In this document: piece after piece, positions 10,601 to 19,606 of the stretch
Numbering within the stretch: the stretch's first letter is position 1
Layout of the letters: every line of letters starts with the position of its first letter
Position numbers and translations under genes: made by a program
NCBI RefSeq assembly: GCF_019924925.1
Contig: NC_067239.1
Coordinates: 1,099,501 to 1,163,500, forward strand
Reading direction: 5' to 3'
Source of the DNA: Ctenopharyngodon idella
Lineage: Eukaryota; Chordata; Actinopteri; Cypriniformes; Xenocyprididae
DNA: 64,000 nucleotides
Notes under the pieces: model-generated
Databases searched by the model: none
What the model was told of the DNA's origin: nothing
What the model saw: the letters and a program-made list of their open reading frames with translations, nothing else

Positions 10601-11967
10601 CGGGTATTACTGCCACCTTCCAACTTTTACAGAACCGGTTCTGGTGGGAAACCATGCTAGCGGAGACCACTCAATTTGTAAAAAACTGCACAGCCTGTCA
10701 AACCTCGAAACCATCCCGTCAAGTACCCTCCGGGTTGTTACAGCCACTGCCCATTCCTCAACGTCCCTGGTCCCACATAGCAATTGACTTCGTCACCGAC
10801 CTTCCTGTGTCCCGTGGCCACACCACCATTCTTACGGTTGTGGACCGATTCTCCAAAGCCTGTCGACTCATTCCACTACCCAAACTGCCATCTGCTTTTG
10901 AGACAGCAGAGACCCTCTGCGACTATGTATTCCGTTTTTACGGCTTACCAGAGGACATTGTATCAGACAGAGGGCCACAGTTCACGTCCCGGGTATGGGC
11001 AGCCTTCTTTAAACACCTGAATGTCAATGTCAGTCTCACATCAGGATACCACCCCGAATCCAATGGCCAAACAGAACGCATGAACCAAGAGCTCACCAGA
11101 TTCCTACGCACTTACTGCCAACAAAATCAAAATGACTGGAGTCGTTACCTGATGTGGGCGGAATACGCACAAAACTCTCTCCAGAAAACCGCCACCGGCG
11201 TGACTCCCTTCAAATGTGTACTTGGCTACCAGCCACCACTTTTCCCTTGGTCCGGCGAACCCACCAATCTACCATCCGTGACAGAGTGGCTGCAACGCAG
11301 TGAGGAAACCTGGGACCTCGCCCATCACCATCTGCAGCGCGCTGTGAGAAGGCAGGAGGTACAGGCCAATCGTCACCGGCGTCCCAGTCCAGAGTACACC
11401 GTGGGTCAATGGGTCTGGCTATCCACACGAGATCTCCGCCTCCGACTTCCCTGCAGAAAGCTCAGTCCCAGGTTTGTAGGGCCCTTTCAAATTATTAAAC
11501 AAATTACACCCGTGTCATTCCGATTAGACCTACCTGCTAACTACCGTGTCTCTCCCACTTTCCATGTGTCGTTGCTGAAACCCTCTGGTGGTCCGAGGGG
11601 GGAGTCGGAGGGAACCGAGGCCCGCAACCCCCCACCCATGCTGATCGAAGGCGAGGAGGCTTACCAAGTTCGAGAACTACTCGATTCCAGGCGCCGGGGT
11701 GGGAGACTTCAGTACCTGGTCGACTGGGAGGGGTACGGCCCGGAGGAGCGATCCTGGGTCGATGTGGATGATATCCTGGACCCCTCACTCACAGAAGAGT
11801 TTCACAGGATGCATCCGGAGAGACCGGCCCCTCGACCACGTGGTAGACCCCGGCGTCGTCCGCCTCCTCGCGTCTGGAGCCGCTCGCAGGGGGGGGGCTC
11901 TGTCACAAGTGAGGCTCCCGCACTTCCTCCCCCGCACCACCGGAGGGAGCCTTCACCGGAATATTGA
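7573..11967 (+). CDS. Gag-Pol polyprotein of Ty3/gypsy element, intact, single ORF
   Basis: 1464 residues without stop or frameshift. Visible order: Gag with a retrotransposon-gag region; one CCHC zinc knuckle (C294, C297, H302, C307); an aspartic protease DSGA at 352-355; reverse transcriptase with first Asp at 608 and YIDD at 670-673; RNase H including TDHKNLEYL; integrase with an HHCC zinc region and catalytic D1072, D1132, E1168 (D-35-E); and a C-terminal chromodomain at about 1364-1413 (YQVRELLD ... RSWVDVDDIL). Gag and Pol are fused, as in Tf1-type elements. The ATG lies in the 5' LTR and the last 22 codons lie in the 3' LTR. The family copies itself through RNA in cytoplasmic particles, and the chromodomain can steer integration by binding histone marks. 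No env ORF is present. Confidence 0.96.
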   Translation: MDPHSVDPSLQKTSPTSDPAAIMQLSTELSAQANQLAVHQHQLNRLTSLTEELVKTLQGLRFRPPEVAASPPAAPDNQAFTPAPAVNPRLAFPEKFDGNPAKCKGFLLQCSLFVNQQPALYPSDSSRISFVCSLLSGKALDWATAVWGEDGSAFPTFSAFLRKFKEVFEHPAGGKSAGDQLLSLCQGKTTAAEYALTFRTLAAQTNWVDDTLKLLFRKGLSLELQAELACRDEGRTLSEFIELAIQIDNLLRSRRPIRGVTSQTLTNPTPEPMQLGYTPLHPEERERRRQLHLCLYCGQAGHIKINCPIRPSPSNPKAVSSQQSTNYSANSFKIPVHVTVNNQRIPTHALIDSGAAGNFMSNTFIQEHNITLTACDSQLTVEALDGRPIGEGRVAHITAEVVLQVGVLHHEPIRFYVIHSPNNPIILGLPWLRTHNPHISWKEGQIIQWDSSCHELCLKQVTPLPVQAVSIHTVNSDESHIPVEYADLAIAFSKSKATELPPHRSSDCAIDLLPGTTPSKGRIFPLSQPESAAMKKFIEEELAKGFIRPSTSPAASGFFFVKKKDGSLRPCIDYRGLNDITVKFRYPLPLVPAALEQLRQAKYFTKLDLRCAYNLIRIREGDEWKTAFSTATGHYETLVMPFGLANSPSVFQSFINDVFRDMLNRWVVVYIDDILIYSSTFEEHIQHVRAVLQRLIQHQLYAKAEKCEFHRTSTSFLGYVISHEGVAMDDSKVRAVLEWPRPRTLKELQRFLGFANFYRRFIRNFSGIAAPLTSMTKRQSTHLTWSNEAIQAFQELKERFTTAPILRHPDPELPFIVEVDASSTGIGAVLSQRQGNPAKMFPCAFYSRKLSAAERNYDVGNRELLAMKAALEEWRHWLEGAQHPFTILTDHKNLEYLRSAKRLNPRQARWAMFFTRFQFTVTYRPGSRNLKADALSRQMEEVERTKSEENIIPYKLLVAPVQWDIMTEITELNEQTVPPPECPPDRTFVPEALRNKLLHQVHALPSSGHPGITATFQLLQNRFWWETMLAETTQFVKNCTACQTSKPSRQVPSGLLQPLPIPQRPWSHIAIDFVTDLPVSRGHTTILTVVDRFSKACRLIPLPKLPSAFETAETLCDYVFRFYGLPEDIVSDRGPQFTSRVWAAFFKHLNVNVSLTSGYHPESNGQTERMNQELTRFLRTYCQQNQNDWSRYLMWAEYAQNSLQKTATGVTPFKCVLGYQPPLFPWSGEPTNLPSVTEWLQRSEETWDLAHHHLQRAVRRQEVQANRHRRPSPEYTVGQWVWLSTRDLRLRLPCRKLSPRFVGPFQIIKQITPVSFRLDLPANYRVSPTFHVSLLKPSGGPRGESEGTEARNPPPMLIEGEEAYQVRELLDSRRRGGRLQYLVDWEGYGPEERSWVDVDDILDPSLTEEFHRMHPERPAPRPRGRPRRRPPPRVWSRSQGGGSVTSEAPALPPPHHRREPSPEY
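7605..7615 (+). other. Primer-binding site (self-priming type)
   Basis: The bases immediately after the 5' LTR read GAAGACTTCGC. They do not begin with the TGG expected for a tRNA 3'-end primer. Instead 7606-7615 is the exact complement of 7301-7310 near the predicted RNA 5' end. The site lies inside the gag coding sequence. Confidence 0.7.
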
Positions 11968-12385
11968 GATCATCATTCAGACTACATTTCCCATAGGCCC
12001 TCATTCCTGGGACTGATTGCACACACACCTGCACCACATCACACTCACACTATTTAAGCAGCACGCACACACACACACACTGCGAAGTCTTGATTTGCCC
12101 CGGTGATCATTTCTAAGCGTTTTCTGTGGATTGTTATACCGTTACCGATTGGACTGTTTATCTCTTGTGATTCTCTGCCGCCTGCCTTGATCCTTGCCTG
12201 TTTACTGGACTGTGTTTGTTTGCCGCCTGCCCTGATCTCTGCCTGCTTCCTGATACCGTTTGTCTGCCGCCTGCCTCGACCATTGCCTGTCTCCGTTTAC
12301 GTCTCTGCCTCTGCCCTTACCTGTGTATTTCCTATTCTTAATAAAAGCTGCAAATGGATCCCCACTCTGTTGACCCATCATTACA
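11901..12385 (+). repeat. 3' LTR of the gypsy element
   Basis: 485 bp, apparently identical to the 5' LTR, preceded by a G-rich run (GGGGGGGCTC) serving as polypurine-like tract just upstream at about 11,889-11,900. The gag-pol stop codon lies within it at 11,965-11,967. Confidence 0.95.
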
Positions 12386-12390
12386 GTCTC

Positions 12391-13230
12391 TTATAATGGT
12401 CTTTAATTTACAAGCATATTTTTCCCCCGCACAGTTATATAATTTGGCACAACAGAGATTTGCTGTACAAGAATAAATCAATTTATTTTGGTAATTGGGT
12501 TAAAAAAAAATGGCGAGTCAATTATTTAATGACCAAGGAATTCCTTTAAAATATGAGGAAGTTTTGTCACATTATAAAATCCTAATTACAGCAAATGAAT
12601 ATGCTATTGTTTTTGGACCTATCCCTTTTGGGATTATTATGTTTATGAAGGGATTTAATAACAAGCTCTCTGAAATTGTGCCACATCTCAATGTATATGA
12701 TACATATATTGGTAAATTATCCCTTACCACCAAATCAAAAAATAGGAGTATTCGTGCTCTGTTCCAGAATGAGGTTGTCTCTTGTCCAAATGCCATATTT
12801 TATTAGAACAGACATGTAGGTGAAAATAACTGGGCTAGAGTTTGGGTTTTGTCCCAAAAATTATTTTTGTACAATAAGATCAAAGAAGTGCTATCCCACA
12901 AATTGTTTTTTACAAAGGTTTATTTCTGATGACTTTGATTTAAATTGCTCCTCCTGTGGTCTCTAAACTGAAGATCTGTCTCATTTATTTTGGTAATGTG
13001 AGTATACTAAATCAAATATTTGCCAAATATTTTGCACACAAATGTAAATATTTTAAGTGTAAGCTTTTCCTTAACCTTTTTCTGGAAGAGTTAAAGCTGT
13101 ATATGTATTTGATTTCTGACTCTTCTAATAAGAAAGCTGTAAAAACTGTGAATCTTTTTAAAAGGTATATTATTTTCTTGCTCCCTGGCATGTAATATAT
13201 TATTATCATTCTGTGTTTCATGTGTTAAAA
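12391..13230 (+). pseudogene. L1/Tx1-like LINE, segment 3 of 3 (C-terminal region)
   Basis: Protein-level continuation of the LINE after the gypsy insertion. It includes a segment with SQLFNDQGIPLKYEE (about 12,516-12,560), a cysteine-bearing region (DFDLNCSSCG near 12,930) and a DLSHLFW-like motif. Stops and shifts make it non-functional. It ends near 13,230, where sequence homologous to an NLR intron (also seen at about 45,990) resumes. Confidence 0.8.
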
Positions 13231-13447
13231 AAATGTTTTCTCAGAAATCACTTACTGCACCTTTAATGAACCTGAATGATAAAATGATCAGATTACCTCT
13301 CATGCTCACAAGCTCATCTTATTTTGATTCAGGCTGGAATGTTAAAAATATTTTGTTCCAGGATCCTGAGGACAGACAACTGGCAACATACTTTACATTC
13401 CATTATTGTTATTTCATTATTGTTTTATGTTCTGTCAACTCTTCTAG
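13231..13447 (+). other. Intron preceding the first visible LRR exon of gene A
   Basis: Matches 46,000-46,208, the intron before the first LRR exon of gene B, up to the TTCTAG acceptor at 13,442-13,447. This places the upstream transposon nest inside, or 5' of, a gene A intron. Confidence 0.7.
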
Positions 13448-13621
13448 TCTTTCTGGCTGTAATCTCACTGTTCAGTGTTGTGAGAGTTTGTCATCGGCTC
13501 TTCAATCCCTAAATGGTGTCCTGAGAGAGCTGGACCTGAGTAACAATGACCTGCAGGATTCAGCAGTGAAGCTTCTTTCTGATGGACTGAAGAGTCCAAA
13601 CTGTCAGCTGCAGATACTGAG
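13448..13621 (+). CDS. Gene A LRR exon 1 (174 nt)
   Basis: Phase-2 LRR exon encoding a ribonuclease-inhibitor-like repeat pair with SGCNLTVQCCESLSSALQS followed by LRELDLSNNDLQDS. Acceptor TTCTAG, donor GAG/GTATTT. Identical to the next exon. Confidence 0.9.
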
Positions 13622-16109
13622 GTATTTAAGAACATATGAAACATAATTTACAATCAGCGGGTCATAATGTTGATGTGTGTTTGTAGATGATCTAACTGTT
13701 GATGTGTGTGTTCTGTCAACTCTTCTAGTCTTTCTGGCTGTAATCTCACTGTTCAGTGTTGTGAGAGTTTGTCATCGGCTCTTCAATCCCTAAATGGTGT
13801 CCTGAGAGAGCTGGACCTGAGTAACAATGACCTGCAGGATTCAGCAGTGAAGCTTCTTTCTGATGGACTGAAGAGTCCAAACTGTCAGCTGCAGATACTG
13901 AGGTATTTAAGAACATATGAAACATAATTTACAATCAGCGGGTCATAATGTTGATGTGTGTTTGTAGATGATCTAACTGTTGATGTGTGTGTTCTGTTCT
14001 CTTTCAGTCTTACTTACTGTAATCTCACTGTTCAGTGTTGTGAGAGTTTGTCATCTGCTCTTCAATCCTCAAACTGTGTCCTGAGAGAGCTGGACCTGAG
14101 TAACAATGACCTGCAGGATTCAGGAGTGAAGCTTATTTCTGATGGACTGAAGAGGCCAAACTCTCAGCTGCAGATACTGAGGTAATTAACCCTTTAAGAC
14201 TTTTAAAGTCTTTTAAGGCTTTTTTAGAGTTTTTTTTTTCTGAGCGACATACACAAAAGTAAAGACTCATTACTCCAAAACTCTAGCAAGGAGAGGAGAA
14301 AAAATTTTAGAAAATATAAATTACATTACATTTGGATATTTTCATGCTGAGAAACTGCTGATAAAACACAAAATATATATAGAATTTTTATTATAATTTT
14401 TCAAATTTTTTTTATTTGAAATGGAATAACTCAGGAAGAAAATAAGATCAGAGAAAAATTTGGTGATGCTCTCCTACATGTGATCTGCATCTGCACTTTT
14501 TTTGTATGCCAGTCATACGACCCACTAAGGCTGGAAATAAATAAATAACTGAAATGCCTCTTTAGACCTAGGCTACACCGTATATGCTTATTATAATTAA
14601 TTTCACGAAAACACACAAACACTTTCAATAACTAGGCAGACTATGTGGCAAACTGATTTATTTATTTGTACTCACGTTAATGTGACATTTGAGACTGCCG
14701 CTCTAAAATGATGATATCCAGACGCGGTGGAATTGGGAAAAGGGCCACTCGTAGTGTTGCACACAAACTAGCTGTTGTCAGCCTATTCCTGCTTTTTGTT
14801 TTTGTTGCAGTCACTGTTGAAAATCCTGACAATTAAAAATAGCTAGTCTGTTTCTATAGCAACCAGAGTTTCTAACGGCAACTGCAGTGATGTGATGACA
14901 TTTCCAATTGACGATTGGTTCTTTTATTTAGAAGGCGGGACTTATTCTGGCATTTGCGCATTGCACTTTCTCCTATTCATAAGTAAAATAATTGTACCAT
15001 CTTTGCATATCTAAAGTCTTTGTAATTACACAATAATCAGTATCTTTGTTCATTGATTGGTGTTTTAATGGCATACCAGCCAAGGTTCCTTGGCTATTTT
15101 CTTGGCAAGTAACAAGTCAAAATGCTATTAAAAAGCAATTTAAAAACTTATATAAAGCCTTACTGGAGCTGTTTAAAGTAGCTATGTGATCACAAACAAA
15201 TGGGAGCAGATGCGATTAAATTTTTTCTTTTTTCTATGTGAAATAATGATCATAGATGCAAACTCCTCACCTATAATAAGCCTCGCAATAAGTACTGTAC
15301 AGTGCTTCCTTTACTCTTTACTTTAAAAACTATGCCTATAAAGGGTAATATTTTATGTATTTAAGGTCTGAGATGTGGGAACGGTGAAGAGAGAGAGGGC
15401 AAACAGTTTGCAGTTTAGCGCAGTATTGCCGTCTATTCAGCCAATACCGCCTTAAATGGCGCGCATAGCACTTCATCTTTTATAACATGACCCAATGTTG
15501 ATTTTGGTTCTCAAAGCTCACAGTTGGAGGCTTTTAGCCCCTGCTGGACCGTTTATAGCCCTCGTTCACACTGGCTCAACAGTGGAAATGCAGCTAATTA
15601 TTTCTGACTGCCATATAACTGAACAAATCAATGTATATGTTTTCATGTGGTTAATATAAAAATATAAAAAAGTTTTTTGTTTGAGTGAGACATATAAAGA
15701 GAACTCATGTATAAATTCACACTATGAATGATATTCACTCAGCTGTTGAGTGTGGATGTGTGTTTTGTGGATGATGAGGCTATTTTGATCCATCTGTAGG
15801 TTGTCTGGCTGTATGGTGACAGAGGAAGGCTGTGGTTTTGTGTCTTCAGCTCTGAGTTCAAACCCCTCACACCTGAGAGAGCTGGATCTGAGCTACAATC
15901 ACCCAGGAGATTCAGGAGTCAAGCTGATGGACAAACTGAAGGATCCAAACTGCTCACTGCAGATACTCAAGTGTGTCAAACACTGATACTGACATACTGA
16001 ATGTGTGCATGATGCATATCTACATTAATGTGTGGTTCTGTGTTTATAGTGTGGATCATGGAGGAGAGAGCAGGATCACAGCAGGACTACGAAAGTGTAG
16101 GTCTACACA

Positions 16110-16154
<45 letters not shown>

Positions 16155-18998
16155 GTCAGCCAGAGTGTTTTAGGAGAGCCCAGAGTTGGTAATCCTGTAA
16201 GTCTTTAAAAGGATCTTCAGAGAAACCTCGCACTCTCCACATACATGGAAGCGAGTGGTGAGAAAAATACAACAGAAACACTGGCAGAATTAATAAAATA
16301 AATAAATAATAATAAATAAATAGAATAAAATAATGAGGATGCTTTCTTGAGCAGAGTATATTAGAGCAGTCACCTATATCCCCTGCAAAACACTACACAG
16401 ACACACTCTCCTAGACAAAGCATTACGCCAAAGGAGGCATCTTAAAGCTATATAACAAATAAGGTGCCTGTTACAACACACACACTCATTCACAAATTTG
16501 TTTTACTATATTTGTCCACCGTTGCCTGTTTTTAGCAGTCTTCCCCATGCGGTACATATCAAGCAGACGGAGAGTAGTGGGTGGGTGAGCGGGTGGGGAG
16601 TTGTTCCAAAGTCCCTTTCAAGGAAAGTCTGTTAATCTGCTGCCATATTTGCAACACCTCCAGGCAGCTATTTTGGGCATCCAAGACCAAGTCCTATGTA
16701 TTTGAATGGGGGAATCCTGAAATCTCAAAAACTTCTTGATGAACTCACAATAAAACATATTTCAAATCAGCAACAAAATCTGAAATGATCTGTCCTATAA
16801 ATGTTGTTTCTCATCAGGGCTCCAGACTGCGCCTAAAATGGTCGCATTGGCGACTAAAAATATTAATTTGTGAGTGATATTTTTGTAAAATTTGCAGTTA
16901 TTTGCGTGTTCTGTGACCAGTAGCCTATCACATCATTTGTTGTGTTGACATAATTAAAGGAGATGCTGCATGTTAAAGTTTTACTGGGTTAGAGCGCCAA
17001 AATATGAACTGGTAGGGGAAAATATCACACACCAAACAGACGCCAAGAACTATCGCTGATGAAAGCCGACTATGTTGTCGCCTCGCGTTGGTGCAAAAAA
17101 CTGCATTTGAACACACAGCTCTGCTCCTGCGTAAAGGAGACAACTTGCCTATTTCTTCATATAAATTCGCAGACTGCAGATACACGCACATTGCAGCACG
17201 TGCTTACCGTTTTGAATATCAATCATGCTGATCACTTTCATTATTTTACTCTGCTCATGCTCATCAGATAAATTTAAGAGCATAAAAGTCTTCAGTACCT
17301 TTAATAGTATAACAAGAGTATTAATGATCATTTTAAGGTTCCAGCTAGGTTCCAATACTTGTGATTTCTACAGATAATGTTCAATTAAAATATATTGTTC
17401 GACCAACAATATCTTATCAATTAATTATGACGTTTACACCCGATGTTCTTGGTTTTCTTCCTATTTATTAAATCCAGGCAATTGGTTGATAAAACATTGA
17501 TTAAAATTAAGATACAATTTATACAAAATGAAATTCACTTTAAAGAAAGGCTTTCTACAAAACAAAACTTAATGAAGTGGTCAAAATCACGTCTGACCCA
17601 CTGCATGTCTCCCGACATATTGCGCAGCTTATTAGCCTATCTTAGTCATACTGTTTACTTTTCATAATCAACATAAATGAAATTTAAAAACTAATATTAG
17701 GCTATAGTCTAATATTTAAACATAAATATGAAACTAAATAGGCTACGTTTTCTTTGACCCTCTGGCCGACGAACGCGCCGGCGCGTTCTGATGGATTTTT
17801 CCACATGACAGCTGAAACAACTTAAAACAGGCCTACTCTGTCATTTTTGGCGATACAGATTAGTGCAAGACATCATCACAAACTACAAATGGTCTACTTT
17901 TATTTGTGTATGCTCACAATAAAAACAAAACCTTCTGCTTTTGTAAAAAAAAAAAAAAACAAACAAACAAAAAGAAAAAACATAATGCGCTTTCATCTGT
18001 CTTAGAATCTTTCTGAAACATCTAAAAAGTTAACTGAAACTCAGTGAATAATTACCACACAAACATGAAACATACGTCTAAAGAAAGCATGAAATGTCTA
18101 CTTTTAAATAAAATAATTCACATTTAAAACAAATATTCTCCTGCAATGTAATCTGTAAACTAAAGAGATGCACAATTTCTCCTGATTCATGTTGCGAATG
18201 TTAATGCTGCGAGGGTGTTTCTAATACAATGACATAATGATATAACATATAAAACAAGACTATTCATTCTGTGGAATATTTTAATAGTTTCCTCAAAGTA
18301 GGATAGCCTACTTATTGTTTAGGCATAATTTGCGGGTGGGACATTTGGGACGATCTCGCGGCATGCATGGACGTACCTAAAAGAAAGAAACATATCAATT
18401 CGATAAGAAATTCATTGGTCTGTGTTAAATAAGAGGCCATCTCCCGCTGGAATGAGTTGTTTTTGATTGTTGCCGCTGTTATCAGTTCTCTTGGCGCTCG
18501 TGCACAATGCGCAGTCTTCACACAGACAATCGAGCGCTTTCTTCTGCTAAAAGCACAAAACAAAATGCACACAAACATGTCTTTGCTCTTGATATACAAT
18601 CACTGATGAACACCTTTGGTTTTAATGAGGAAAAAAAAAAAAAAAAAAACTATGAGGACGGAATTATACAAAGTTTCAACAAGTTGCATTTGGACGAGTG
18701 TGTTTATATCCGGACTGTTACCTCTTACCTGAAAAACAATGTCTAAAGAAATTGGAATCGAAGTTTAGCACAACTCACCAGAACTAAGCAATGCTGGGGT
18801 ATGTTGAATTCAGCTTGTTCGTTCTGTAGCTTTCTCAGGTTGTTATTCTTTGAATAATTTATTGTACAAAAAATGGGTTACAAACGATGACAAAAACTGT
18901 TCCATTCAAAAGATATCGAAAAAACAACAAAGTTATAGAAATAAGTATTATTTTGTGTTATTATTGTTAATATGTTGTTGTTAACATGTTAATATATA

Positions 18999-19029
<31 letters not shown>

Positions 19030-19573
19030 GAAAGAAAAACACTTAAGTGAAAATAGTGACATTCATTTCCCAGAAAAATCAGAGATGATAAGATGAAAAT
19101 GCTCAAACTGTAAAGGGGAGATATATAAACACAACAGGATGACTAAAAGTAAGTGATTTAAAAAATTTCCTTGTTTGTTGGCTCTTAAATAACTTATTTG
19201 GCACCTGTTTTTTTCCCCTATAGGAGCCAGTGGCTCCTTAATGAATTTTTTTGTCTGGAGCCCTGCTCAGGCTCAAATAGCGTTAAAAAAGCTTATTTTT
19301 CAGGCTTGACCAGCCAATGCACATGTGCAGTCCTAAGTGTGAGTCTCAGGTTTCTAAAGGAACTGGAGCCTCTAACGGCAGCTGCCGTGATGCAATGACT
19401 ACCAATCAGTGATTGGCTCTTTTACTTAGAGGGCGGGACGTATTCCTCCATATTGCGTGTTGCAGTTTCTTCCATTCATAAATAATAGGAGTGAACCGTC
19501 TTTCTGTATCTGTAGTCTTTGAGTTGTTCTGTTTTAGGAATATTCTGTATGTTGGAATATGTGCATATGTATG

Positions 19574-19606
<33 letters not shown>

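Larger units (their letters stand above)
7120..12385 (+). mobile_element. Full-length Ty3/gypsy (chromovirus-type) LTR retrotransposon
   Basis: Two direct 485-bp LTRs (7120-7604 and 11,901-12,385), each beginning TGTCACAAG and ending CATTACA, bound an internal region with one gag-pol ORF. A perfect 5-bp target duplication, GTCTC, lies at 7115-7119 and 12,386-12,390. The LTRs look identical base for base by eye. The insertion disrupts an L1-like LINE, whose protein resumes at 12,391. Chromodomain-bearing gypsy elements of the Tf1/sushi/V-clade type match this layout. It is the most recently inserted large element in the window. Confidence 0.96.
13428..13997 (+). repeat. Perfect tandem duplication (281-bp period) carrying one LRR exon
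   Basis: The stretch 13,428-13,716 recurs at 13,709-13,997 with no difference I can see, so one 174-nt LRR exon and its intron were copied in tandem. The unit is a whole exon plus intron, so splicing of both copies keeps the frame (58 extra codons). Confidence 0.93.

Noticed and set aside
11210..11788. Minus-strand open frames within the gypsy pol gene
   Set aside because: Shadows of the intact gag-pol frame, with no domain of their own.
7120..12385. Endogenous retrovirus with envelope
   Set aside because: No env frame between integrase and the 3' LTR; the chromodomain and fused gag-pol fit a Ty3/gypsy retrotransposon.
16050..16173. HTHTHT-rich frame after the linker exon, and similar frame at 51,125
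   Set aside because: Produced by the CA microsatellite following the 47-nt exon; only the exon itself is supported.
17059..18746. Several 60-95 residue frames on both strands
   Set aside because: Inside the 2.45-kb non-autonomous DNA element; no domain, no paralogous conservation.
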